Below are positions 14,798 to 21,737 of a stretch of DNA of 23,792 bases, one piece after another. The stretch lies in assembly GCA_964614375.1 (NCBI GenBank), contig CAZTLI010000023.1:1-23792 (forward strand), in the 5' to 3' direction. A model generated the notes under the pieces. The model did not search any database, was not told where the DNA came from, and saw nothing but the letters and a program-made list of their open reading frames with translations. The stretch comes from CAZTLI01 sp964614375. Its GTDB lineage: Bacteria > Chloroflexota > Anaerolineae > Aggregatilineales > Phototrophicaceae. Numbering within the stretch: the first letter of the stretch is position 1; each line of letters opens with the position of its first letter. The translations under genes were made by a program, and so were the position numbers.

Positions 14798-15454
14798 CTA
14801 ATCGTTCACGCCGATTTTGGGACAGAGGTCGTTGACCGGGCAGGTGCGACATTTGGGGAATTTCATACCGCAGACCTCGCGCCCGAACTGCACCATCAAC
14901 CAGTTCCAATGCGGCCAGATGTCCATCGGCAGGGTGTGCTTGAGTTCCTCGTTGATTTTTGCCGGGTCGTCGGTATCGGGCTGTACCAATCCGAGACGTT
15001 TGCCGATGCGCGCCACATGCACATCAACCGTGATATTGTCGTGAATGCGAAAGCCCACTTCCAGCGTCAGCGTCGCCACCTTCCAACCCACGCCTTTAAA
15101 CTGCATCAATGCCGCAATGTTATCGGGTACGTCGCCGCCATTTTCGACCACCTTTTGGGCGATGTCCTGTACGTAGCCGACTTTGCTTTCGGGATAGGTC
15201 ACGCGGCGGATGGCGTGGGCGATTTGGTCGCGTGTGAGCCGCGTCATGGCTTCGGCGGTGCTGGCGAGGGCGAATAATTCCTGCGTGGCGGCGAGCGTGT
15301 CCTCCTCTTTAGTCCGCGCGCTCAGCATGGACGCGATGAGTGCTTTGAATGGGCTGCCCACATAATAGGACAGTGCCGGTTTCATCCACTGCTGTTTCTG
15401 TTCCGCTGCACGGATTCGCGTATACAGTTCGCGGGCATGTTCCGGGTCGGTCAT
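14798..15454 (-). CDS. nth: Endonuclease III (Nth-type DNA glycosylase/AP lyase)
   Basis: A base-excision repair glycosylase that removes oxidised pyrimidines and nicks abasic sites. It has 218 residues from the ATG, near the family's 210-220. The helix-hairpin-helix reads FKGVGWKVATLTL (119-131), with the catalytic lysine K125. The catalytic aspartate is D144 in TVDVHVARIGKRLGL. The C-terminal [4Fe-4S] loop has ligands C195, C202, C205 and C211 with the exact C-x6-C-x2-C-x5-C spacing. The chosen ATG overlaps the stop of the lipoprotein gene as ATGA, so it is the last gene of a coupled three-gene operon. Its partners are two envelope proteins, which is odd for a repair gene. An upstream in-frame TTG at 15472 is less likely. 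Confidence 0.95.
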   Translation of the reverse strand: MTDPEHARELYTRIRAAEQKQQWMKPALSYYVGSPFKALIASMLSARTKEEDTLAATQELFALASTAEAMTRLTRDQIAHAIRRVTYPESKVGYVQDIAQKVVENGGDVPDNIAALMQFKGVGWKVATLTLEVGFRIHDNITVDVHVARIGKRLGLVQPDTDDPAKINEELKHTLPMDIWPHWNWLMVQFGREVCGMKFPKCRTCPVNDLCPKIGVND

Positions 15455-15954
15455 CGGATGACAAACGTCCAATCGTGGCGATAGGTTACGTCGCTGTTAT
15501 TGGTGACCATCACACTCGCCAGATGCAACCCCGGCGCGAGGTCGTCCAGCGGGACACAAGACCGTATCGGACTGCCATACGTGCCGATGACGCGCCCCCG
15601 TTCGTCGGTCACTTCGGTGACGAGATTGGGTTCAGACCGATAATAAATGAGGTCGGGGTCAATCACACGATTGTCTATCACGAATTGCGTCGTTTCGAGG
15701 ATACGGCGTTCGACGGTGAAACTGGTCTCTTCGGGTCGCCACAGCACGCCGGTATTGATGACGACACACAAGGTCGCGGTGGAGAATATCCCGCCCGATT
15801 CGCGCACTGTCGCCAGCAGCAAAAAGTCCGGCAGCGGCGCGGGACGCGCATAGAGGGCTTGCGCTGTTGGCACAAACGGGGCATCCAGCGTTTCTGTCCC
15901 GCCTGTACATGCGGCACACAGGGTAATCAACAGTGCAATGATGCGTGGTCTCAT
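15451..15954 (-). CDS. Putative lipoprotein, function unknown
   Basis: This 167-residue protein starts MRPRIIALLITLCAAC. Cys16 is a likely lipidation site, although the lipobox (L-CAAC) is not perfectly canonical because -3 is Cys. The mature part has no recognised domain. It looks beta-rich, with segments such as ATLCVVINTGVLW, LVTEVTDERGRVIGTYG and the ending NNSDVTYRHDWTFVIR, as in Ig-like or surface accessory domains. Both ends use ATGA overlaps: its ATG overlaps the stop of the DUF11-like gene, and its own stop overlaps the nth start. Production together with the upstream surface protein suggests a shared envelope role. Confidence 0.7.
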   Translation of the reverse strand: MRPRIIALLITLCAACTGGTETLDAPFVPTAQALYARPAPLPDFLLLATVRESGGIFSTATLCVVINTGVLWRPEETSFTVERRILETTQFVIDNRVIDPDLIYYRSEPNLVTEVTDERGRVIGTYGSPIRSCVPLDDLAPGLHLASVMVTNNSDVTYRHDWTFVIR

Positions 15955-16550
15955 GAAAACACTGCCCGGTCACGGCGTCGAATCACCAGTCCGACCCCCC
16001 ACGTCGCCAGAATACTGCCCACGATGAACAGCGCGAACATCACCAGCGGCAAACTGCGCGAGCGTGATGATTCACCGGTAGCGGGCATGGCGCGAATAGT
16101 CGGGGCGATAGTACATCGTTCACTCACCAGGCCATCGGCGATGAGACAGGCGATATTATCCAGATGATTATTGGCGGCGCGGCGAATCACGGTCGTGCGA
16201 ATCTCGATGATGACCATATCGCCCGCCGCGAGTGTGGGAATCGTCACTTGCACGGTCTGACGATCTATGCTGTAACTGCTGCCTTCGGGCACATCCACAC
16301 TGTCGATACGCAGTTCGTCGCGCACGGTATCGGTCACAACCAGATTTGTACCTGCAACATCGCCCATGTTATGCACAGTGATGAACCATACCAACTGCTC
16401 GGTACGTCCATCTTCGGCTATTTCAACAAAACCGAGTTTGGTGAGCTGCGGCACAAATCCCACATCCTGCGCGGCAGCAGGATGGATCGCCACCAGCAGC
16501 AGGCTGATTATCAAAATAAGTATGTGTCTATAGCCCTGTCGCGGATTCAT
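15951..16550 (-). CDS. DUF11/CARDB-like surface protein with MPATG sorting-type tail
   Basis: This 199-residue protein has a Sec signal peptide (hydrophobic residues 9-26, AAAQ cleavage near 27-28). One Ig-like DUF11-type domain follows (about 45-123): LVWFITVHNMGDVAGTNLVV, then TDTVRDEL and ending IIEIRTTV. The C-terminus has the three parts of a sortase signal: MPATGE (155-160), a hydrophobic helix (about 168-190) and an RRRDR tail. This suggests anchoring to the cell wall or membrane. An AGGA about 8 nt before the ATG supports the start. It is the first gene of the operon with the lipoprotein and nth. No sortase gene is in the window. Confidence 0.75.
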   Translation of the reverse strand: MNPRQGYRHILILIISLLLVAIHPAAAQDVGFVPQLTKLGFVEIAEDGRTEQLVWFITVHNMGDVAGTNLVVTDTVRDELRIDSVDVPEGSSYSIDRQTVQVTIPTLAAGDMVIIEIRTTVIRRAANNHLDNIACLIADGLVSERCTIAPTIRAMPATGESSRSRSLPLVMFALFIVGSILATWGVGLVIRRRDRAVFS

Positions 16551-16660
16551 CGCGTTTGTCCTGCGTCCAATCCGTATGAGTCAACTTTAGCGCGTCCGGC
16601 TTCAGGATACCAGTGACAGATGGTTCGATTTTCGTATCCAATTTAGACGACCAACGGGCC

Positions 16661-16676
16661 TTTTGCGTTACAATAG
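16661..16676 (+). promoter_or_regulatory. Candidate promoter (-10) of the 4-hydroxybutyryl-CoA dehydratase gene
   Basis: TTTTGCGTTACAATAG contains the -10-like TACAAT (16669-16674), 28 nt before the ATG. The same 16-mer with one change occurs before the LCM methyltransferase gene (20410-20425). No good -35 was seen. Confidence 0.4.
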
Positions 16677-16702
16677 GCACAAAATAGCCGGGAGTCAGGC
16701 CC

Positions 16703-18247
16703 ATGAAAACAGTCGAACACTATCTGGATAGTCTGCGGGCGCGGGATGTGCGCCTGTTTATTCGCGGCGAACGCATCCCCGCCGAAGCCATCGTTGACCA
16801 TCCCCTCGTCGCGCCATCCATCCGCACGATTGCCGAAAGTTATCGTCTGGCGAATATTCCCGAATGGCAGGAATTATTCACCGCCCATTCGCGGTTCATC
16901 AATGCCCGTGTCAATCGCTTCACGCACATCTTCGAGCAGCCCGAAGACCTGCTGAAGAAAATCAAGATGCAGCGGGTATTGGGGCGCATCACCGGGACGT
17001 GTTTTCAACGCTGTGTGGGCATGGATGCGCTGAATGCCTTATACAATACTACGTATGAAATGCAGGCAGCGGATGACTCGCCTTATCATGCGCGCTTTGT
17101 CGAATACCTCAAACATGCCCAAACAAACGATTTAATGCTGTGCGGGGCGATGACCGACCCCAAAGGTGATCGTCGTCTGTCGCCCACCGAACAACCGGAT
17201 ATGTACCTGCGCGTGGTCGAATATCGCGAGCAGTCGATTGTCGTGCGTGGCGCGAAAATGCACCAGACGGGCGTCGTCAATTCGCATGAAATCGTCGTCA
17301 TGCCGGGTCGGACGCTGCGCGACGGCGAAGAAGATTTTGCAGTGGCGTTCGCTGTGCCCGTAGATGCGCCCGGAATCACGCTGGTCTATGGTCGCAAGCC
17401 CAGCGATGACCGCCGCACCGGATGCAGTGTTGACGCCGGGACGCCATATGGCGGGCAAGAGGCGATTGTGTTGTTTGAGGATGTGGAAGTGCCGCTGGAT
17501 AGTGTGTTCATGCTCGGCGAGACGGGCTTTACAACGCAGTTAGTCGAATACTTCGCGGGCTATCATCGCCAGAGTTATGGCGGCTGCAAACCGGGCAATG
17601 GGGATGTATTGATTGGCGCGGCGGCGCTGGCGGCACAATTGAATGGCGTCGAGAAAGCCTCGCATATCCGCGACAAACTGGTCGAGATGGTGCATCTCAA
17701 CGAAACGATGCACGGCTGCGGCATCGCCTGTTCGACACAGTGCCATCCCACACCTGCCGGGACATATATGGTTGACCCGCTGCTGGCGAATGTCACCAAG
17801 CAGAATGTGACGCGCGTGCCCTATGAAATGGCGCGTCTGGCGGAAGACATCGCGGGTGGCCTGCTCGTGACCATGCCCGGTGACGAAGACCTCAATCACC
17901 CGGAATATGGCGCGCTGCTCAAACAGTATCTGACCGCCGCAGGCAGCGCCGAAGACCGTCAGCGCATTCTACGCCTCATCGAGAGCATGACTATTGGCGA
18001 GACGGCTGTCGCTTTCCGCACCGAGAGTATGCACGGGGCAGGGTCGCCACAGGCGCAGCGCGTGCGTATTGCAGCCCAGGCCAACTTTGACGATAAAATC
18101 GCCCTCGCCAAGCGCATCGCCGGGATTGAAGATACGGCGTCACAGGTCGAAGATGCCGAGTCGCATCTCATCAAAATCAGCGCGATTCCGGTCTGGGCGC
18201 GGCGCACGAACGCGCGGCGTAACGGACACAAAGAAACGGCGGAATAG
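16703..18247 (+). CDS. abfD: 4-hydroxybutyryl-CoA dehydratase / vinylacetyl-CoA isomerase
   Basis: A 514-residue flavin and [4Fe-4S] enzyme that converts 4-hydroxybutyryl-CoA to crotonyl-CoA. It resembles the clostridial AbfD along its full length. The cluster ligands are all present: C100 and C104 in TCFQRCVGMDA, H288 and C295 in GYHRQSYGGCK. K296 and the active-site E441 in RTESMHGAGSPQAQR are also kept. The conserved ligands separate it from the FAD hydroxylases (HpaB) of the same fold. A GGGAG ribosome binding site lies about 9 nt before the ATG. No other 4-hydroxybutyrate or GABA pathway gene is adjacent, so the physiological route (4-aminobutyrate or succinate-semialdehyde breakdown, or a carbon-fixation cycle) cannot be decided here. 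The last 14 residues are a basic tail. Confidence 0.93.
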   Translation: MKTVEHYLDSLRARDVRLFIRGERIPAEAIVDHPLVAPSIRTIAESYRLANIPEWQELFTAHSRFINARVNRFTHIFEQPEDLLKKIKMQRVLGRITGTCFQRCVGMDALNALYNTTYEMQAADDSPYHARFVEYLKHAQTNDLMLCGAMTDPKGDRRLSPTEQPDMYLRVVEYREQSIVVRGAKMHQTGVVNSHEIVVMPGRTLRDGEEDFAVAFAVPVDAPGITLVYGRKPSDDRRTGCSVDAGTPYGGQEAIVLFEDVEVPLDSVFMLGETGFTTQLVEYFAGYHRQSYGGCKPGNGDVLIGAAALAAQLNGVEKASHIRDKLVEMVHLNETMHGCGIACSTQCHPTPAGTYMVDPLLANVTKQNVTRVPYEMARLAEDIAGGLLVTMPGDEDLNHPEYGALLKQYLTAAGSAEDRQRILRLIESMTIGETAVAFRTESMHGAGSPQAQRVRIAAQANFDDKIALAKRIAGIEDTASQVEDAESHLIKISAIPVWARRTNARRNGHKETAE

Positions 18248-18263
18248 GTTAAATAGACAGGCA

Positions 18264-18284
18264 GGGGCGATTCGCGAATTGCCC
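18264..18284 (+). repeat. Hairpin repeat, copy 3 (arms GGGCGATTC/GAATTGCCC)
   Basis: GGGCGATTC (18265-18273) pairs with GAATTGCCC (18276-18284) with one G-U wobble and a 2-nt loop, preceded by GCAGG. It begins 17 nt after the abfD stop. The flank is a weaker match to TGTAGG than in copies 1 and 2, so membership of the same family is probable rather than certain. Confidence 0.6.
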
Positions 18285-18373
18285 GTACCCGAATCGCCGA
18301 CGATATGATGGTTTTGCAGACCGTTGATCTGAATCGCGATAATGAATATCAAACGCACAGTACAGGGGCTATC

Positions 18374-18643
18374 GTGTCAGATTACATTTTGAAGCTCGAT
18401 GAAAATGAAGCGGCCCATATCGCGCAGCGGGCAAAAGAACGCGGCTATGCGGCGTTGATGGATTATCTGCGGGCGTTGGTGGCAGCGGATGAGCTGGTCG
18501 AAGTGCTTCGCGACGATTGGCAGAATGCGGACACGGGCGCTGATGAGATTGAGACAAATTTCCGGGAATCATGGCATGAAGCGATGACTGGAAACGTCCT
18601 ACCGATTGAGTCCCTCTGGGACGGGTTGGACGATGACGAATGA
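18374..18643 (+). CDS. Antitoxin-like protein of a decayed RelE-type system
   Basis: An 89-residue protein starting at GTG, with AGGGG 6 nt upstream. The open frame reaches an ATG at 18305, but that lacks a binding site. The N-terminal part (YILKLDENEAAHIAQRAKER, then GYAALMDYLRALV) fits a ribbon-helix-helix-like DNA-binding region. The acidic C-terminus (ESWHEAMTGNVLPIESLWDG) is typical of the toxin-binding tail of RelE-partner antitoxins. The toxin remnant begins inside its last codons with an 11-nt overlap, the usual TA arrangement. A possible -10 box GATAAT lies at 18338-18343. With its toxin destroyed, it is probably an orphan antitoxin. The family is assigned from general features and context. 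Confidence 0.7.
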   Translation: MSDYILKLDENEAAHIAQRAKERGYAALMDYLRALVAADELVEVLRDDWQNADTGADEIETNFRESWHEAMTGNVLPIESLWDGLDDDE

Positions 18644-18843
18644 ACCGCCCGTTCAGGTGAGTTTCGCACCTGCTTATTGATGGCGACACACCGGGCGATC
18701 AAATCCAATCAACGGGTTATACAGTTTACAAAGTGCGTTTGCCCAATCGCGACGCACAGCGTGGCAAAAGCGGCGGCTACCGGGTCATCTATTACATCCA
18801 AACACCTGAACAGCTTGTGCTTCTTACCAGATGCCAGCGATGA
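18633..18843 (+). pseudogene. RelE/ParE-family toxin remnant (internal deletion and frameshift)
   Basis: From the ATG at 18633 the frame reads MTNEPPVQVSFAP and stops at 18680. One base over (from 18670) it continues LLIDGDTPGDQIQSTGYT, then VYKVRLPNRDAQRGKSGGYR and VIYYIQTPEQLVLLT, ending in a short tail at 18843. The second part is the typical C-terminal half of RelE-type toxins, with the basic RGKSGGYRVIYY core. About 30 residues that normally follow SFAP are missing, and the end is truncated after LVLLT. The toxin is almost surely inactive. Confidence 0.8.
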
Positions 18844-18925
18844 ATAGCCATATCCAACCCCTCGCGAATTCAAGGCGGGGACATTTCCGCGTTATATGGA
18901 AAGTGGTTTATAGACAAGGACAGCG

Positions 18926-20062
18926 ATGAACTACGACGTGATTGTGATTGGCGGTGGGATAGTCGGCGCGGCGGCGGCCTATCATCTGGCGAAGGCGGGC
19001 GCGAAAACGCTGCTGGTAGACCGCATGGACAGCGGACGCGCGACCGATGCCGGGGCCGGCATTTTATCGCCCGAAACCAGCGGATTGTCACTCGGCACGG
19101 CATGGTTTGATTATGCCATCGCCGCTGTGAATTATTACACGCCGCTCATCGCCGAATTGAAGTCTGATTATGGCGCGGATACGGGTTATGCCGTGTGTGG
19201 CAAATTGACCGTTGCCATTGACGATGACGAGATTGACGCCTATGAACGCGGCAAAACACTGATTTTTGAACGTCAGAAACAGCGCGGACTGCCCTCGCTG
19301 GAAGACTTGTACACCGTGCCATCCGCTGAAGCGAAAGCCCTATTCCCACCCCTCGCCGCCGTACAGGGCGCAATCTATTATCGCAGCGCCGCGCGTGTGG
19401 ATGGTCGCAAACTCTCGACAGCGATGCGCCGTGCCGGACTGGAAAAAGGCTTGCACATCAAACAGGCGGGTGTGCAGTCGATTATGGTCAATGATACGGG
19501 CACAGTGATTGGCGTGCGTGTGGATAACGACGCGCTCTTGTGTGGCAACATCATCATCGCAGGCGGGGCGTGGTCGGCGGTATTCGGCGACCAGTTGGGC
19601 GTGACGATTCCCGTCGTGCCCCAGCGCGGGCAAATCATCCACCTGCATCTGCCGGATGCGGATACGGACGAATGGCCTGTTGTGACCGCCTTTCACGGGC
19701 ATTATATGCTGGCATGGCCTGAAGGTCGAATCGTCGTTGGTGCAACCCGCGAGGACAGCACCGGTTTCGCGCCGCACACCACCGCCGCCGGAATACGCGA
19801 TGTGCTGGACGAAGCCCTGCGAGTCGCGCCGGGGTTGGCAGCAGCACAATTTTTAGAGATTCGCGTCGGCTTACGTCCGGCGACGGCTGACCACCTGCCC
19901 GTGTTGGGGACGATAGCGGGCGTCAGGGGCGTGTATCTGGCGACGGGGATGGGCGCATCGGGTTTGCAGCTTGGCCCCTTCAGCGGCAAACTGGCGGCGG
20001 ATTGGGCGCTCGACCAGTCCAACACCGTCGATATTTCAGCCTTCAACATCGGACGATTCTGA
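18926..20062 (+). CDS. DAO-family FAD-dependent oxidoreductase
   Basis: A 378-residue flavoprotein of the D-amino acid oxidase / glycine oxidase family, which oxidises the C-N bond of amino acids or related amines. The FAD-binding fold starts at once: VIVIGGGIVGAAAAYHLAKA (residues 5-24), with the acidic end of the second strand at LLVD. The C-terminal FAD contact reads GLRPATADHLPVLG, then GVYLATGMGASGLQLGPFSG. A ribosome binding site AAGGA lies about 6 nt before the ATG. It stands alone, after the decayed toxin. An 18-bp tandem duplication spans its stop codon. The substrate cannot be fixed from sequence. Confidence 0.9.
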   Translation: MNYDVIVIGGGIVGAAAAYHLAKAGAKTLLVDRMDSGRATDAGAGILSPETSGLSLGTAWFDYAIAAVNYYTPLIAELKSDYGADTGYAVCGKLTVAIDDDEIDAYERGKTLIFERQKQRGLPSLEDLYTVPSAEAKALFPPLAAVQGAIYYRSAARVDGRKLSTAMRRAGLEKGLHIKQAGVQSIMVNDTGTVIGVRVDNDALLCGNIIIAGGAWSAVFGDQLGVTIPVVPQRGQIIHLHLPDADTDEWPVVTAFHGHYMLAWPEGRIVVGATREDSTGFAPHTTAAGIRDVLDEALRVAPGLAAAQFLEIRVGLRPATADHLPVLGTIAGVRGVYLATGMGASGLQLGPFSGKLAADWALDQSNTVDISAFNIGRF

Positions 20063-20086
20063 TACACCGGACGGTTGTGATACACC
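20051..20086 (+). repeat. 18-bp tandem duplication over the stop codon of the oxidoreductase
   Basis: GGACGATTCTGATACACC (20051-20068) is followed directly by GGACGGTTGTGATACACC (20069-20086), with two differences in 18. The first copy encodes the last residues GRF and the TGA stop. The second is non-coding. Confidence 0.85.
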
Positions 20087-20158
20087 CTATGCTAAACCAT
20101 CAGGCTGATATTTTCTGGTAAGCCGCATCGGGCAAGTTAACGATGTAATCGGGTCATC

Positions 20159-20186
20159 GGACACGGCGTGCTGTGTCCCTGCAAAC
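20159..20186 (-). repeat. Hairpin repeat, copy 4 (arms GGACAC/GTGTCC)
   Basis: GGACAC (20159-20164) pairs with GTGTCC (20173-20178). On the minus strand a TGCAGG flank precedes the stem, and the loop region contains the GGCGTG-like core seen in copies 1 and 2. It lies 97 nt after the oxidoreductase stop. Confidence 0.6.
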
Positions 20187-20207
20187 CCGTTCACAATCGT
20201 CGATAAT

Positions 20208-20233
20208 TGTAGAGATACCGCATTGCTGTGTCC
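20208..20233 (+). repeat. Degenerate hairpin repeat, copy 5 (arms GATAC/GTGTC)
   Basis: TGTAGA flank (20208-20213), arm GATAC, a 9-nt loop, arm GTGTC (20228-20232) with one wobble. It faces copy 4 in opposite orientation 22 nt away, like a REP doublet. The match is weak. Confidence 0.35.
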
Positions 20234-20409
20234 GCAAACAGCGGTGTTATCCGATTATTTTGTTAAAGACCATAATGAGGCTGTTTTTTGTCCGACTGTG
20301 CGCCGGGTTCACCGGGCCACCCGATTTTAGGAGGCGCAGGTCTTTAGCCCACGACCTTGACGATTTTCTATACCCGTTTTCCTACGAAAAACCACTGCCG
20401 ACACGCCCG

Positions 20410-20425
20410 TTTTGCGCTACAATAG
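20410..20425 (+). promoter_or_regulatory. Candidate -10 region, possibly leaderless start
   Basis: TTTTGCGCTACAATAG carries TACAAT (20418-20423) only 7 nt before the ATG at 20431. If it is the -10 box, transcription begins at or next to the start codon and the mRNA is leaderless. This agrees with the lack of a Shine-Dalgarno sequence. The sequence matches 16661-16676 at 15 of 16 positions. Confidence 0.4.
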
Positions 20426-20430
20426 CGCGC

Positions 20431-21261
20431 ATGACGAATGATAAACACGCGACAGATAAACTCATAGGCGTCCCCGAAACGATGCTCGTGCCCTTGTATG
20501 CGCGCGCGCTGGAGACTCAACGCGAGAATGGCCTGATTCGGGATGACCATGCTGTCGAAATGGTGGCGAAAATCGACTATGATTTCGCCAAATTTAGCCC
20601 CAACGACCCGACGGTACTGGGAATCGCCATCCGTACCGAAATTCTCGATGAAGCCGTGAGCGAATACATCGCGCAGTTCCCGGATTGTGTCATTATCAAT
20701 ATCGCGGCGGGGTTAGATGCGCGCTTCTTCCGCATGGATAACGGTCACATCCGCTGGTACGACATCGACCTGCCCGAAAGCATCGACCTGCGCCGTAAGC
20801 TCATCGCCGAAAGTGACCGTTTGACATTCATCGCGGGTTCGGTGTTGGATAATGCGTGGATTGACCAGATTGAAAAGCGTCCGAATACGCTGTTCATCAT
20901 CGAAGGGCTGTTGATGTATTTCGAGGAAGCGGTGGTCAGGCAGTTGCTGATCACCATCGCCGAACGCTTCCCCGGCTCGGAAGCGTTGATTGAGGTGGCG
21001 GGTGTTAGCCAGGCCAGGAAGACCCTCAGTGATGCCATCCGTATGACCAGTGCGCGCCTGGTGTGGGGCATTCGGCACGCCGATGAGCTGTCCGAATGGG
21101 ACGAACGCATCACCTATCTAAGCGACATCTCGCTCTATGACCGTCATGAAGACCGCTGGTTGGCGCAGGATGTCAAATGGCCTGTACCGCCGTCTGAACT
21201 TCGCAACACCATCAACCGCATCGTCCATCTGCAATTTGACGATTCAACTCCCGGCGACTAA
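20431..21261 (+). CDS. LCM-type (PPM/TcmP family) O-methyltransferase
   Basis: A 276-residue SAM-dependent methyltransferase of the leucine carboxyl methyltransferase family (LCMT/PPM/TcmP), which in bacteria methylates carboxyl or hydroxyl groups of small molecules. Motif I reads INIAAGLDARFFR (89-101). The acidic loop is YDIDLPESIDLRR (110-122), and EGLLMYF (158-164) is typical of the family. N-terminal LIGVPETMLVPLYARA is also family-like and supports the ATG at 20431. No ribosome binding site is present. The 3' end overlaps the convergent NTF2-like gene by 18 nt. The substrate is unknown. Confidence 0.88.
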   Translation: MTNDKHATDKLIGVPETMLVPLYARALETQRENGLIRDDHAVEMVAKIDYDFAKFSPNDPTVLGIAIRTEILDEAVSEYIAQFPDCVIINIAAGLDARFFRMDNGHIRWYDIDLPESIDLRRKLIAESDRLTFIAGSVLDNAWIDQIEKRPNTLFIIEGLLMYFEEAVVRQLLITIAERFPGSEALIEVAGVSQARKTLSDAIRMTSARLVWGIRHADELSEWDERITYLSDISLYDRHEDRWLAQDVKWPVPPSELRNTINRIVHLQFDDSTPGD

Positions 21262-21633
21262 ACGGGCTTGCATCGCCGCGCCCAGTGCCTGTAGGCCATT
21301 CATCGGACGGACGAAGACCTCAAAGTCCACAATCTGTCCGGCGTCATTGTATTGAATCAGGTCGATGCCCTTCACACCGAAGTCGCCCACCCGCGCACTG
21401 AATTCGAGGCATAGCGTATCACCCTGCACCAGTTCCCGGTGATAGGTGAAATCCTCGAACACATCAATCACCGTGCTGAGGATGAGATAGGCCGCCGCTT
21501 TGCCCGCTTTGGGTGACCAGAAAACGGGCGACTTAAACACCACATCATCGGCGAGGAGGTCGCTCAAGGCCGATAAATCGCGGTTAAAGACAATCTGATG
21601 CCAGCGGTCAAGGACAGTGTTGGCTGTCGTCAT
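21244..21633 (-). CDS. NTF2-like (SnoaL-type) protein
   Basis: A 129-residue single-domain protein with the NTF2/SnoaL-like pattern. An N-terminal helix (TVLDRWHQIVFNRDLSAL) is followed by LLADDVVFKSPVF, then strands ending LIQYNDAGQIVDFEVFVRP. Such proteins include small isomerases, hydrolases and ligand-binding proteins; the job here is unknown. The ATG at 21633 has AGGA about 8 nt upstream and matches the usual domain start, so the frame's extension to 21672 is not used. Its last codons overlap the convergent methyltransferase gene by 18 nt, so the two mRNAs are antisense at their ends. Confidence 0.82.
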   Translation of the reverse strand: MTTANTVLDRWHQIVFNRDLSALSDLLADDVVFKSPVFWSPKAGKAAAYLILSTVIDVFEDFTYHRELVQGDTLCLEFSARVGDFGVKGIDLIQYNDAGQIVDFEVFVRPMNGLQALGAAMQARLVAGS

Positions 21634-21737
21634 CGTCGTTCCTGTCACTGCGGTAGACACTGCCCCTAGCATAGCGCGGATTGGACAAAGCGGCGAGTAA
21701 CAGCGGTAATGCGTTGATGAGGGTTATGTCCCAAAAC

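Larger units (their letters stand above)
20087..20430. other. Intergenic region with two hairpin repeats
   Basis: No gene is supported in this stretch, although the frame of the LCM methyltransferase is open back to 20173. It has no ribosome binding site or family similarity there. The region holds a minus-strand hairpin repeat (20159-20186), a degenerate plus-strand one (20208-20233) and a -10-like element right before the methyltransferase start. Confidence 0.6.

Noticed and set aside
15349..16167. Plus-strand open frame (272 codons) opposite nth, the lipoprotein and the DUF11-like gene
   Set aside because: Antisense to three genes linked by ATGA overlaps. The frame has no binding site and an Arg/His-rich product.
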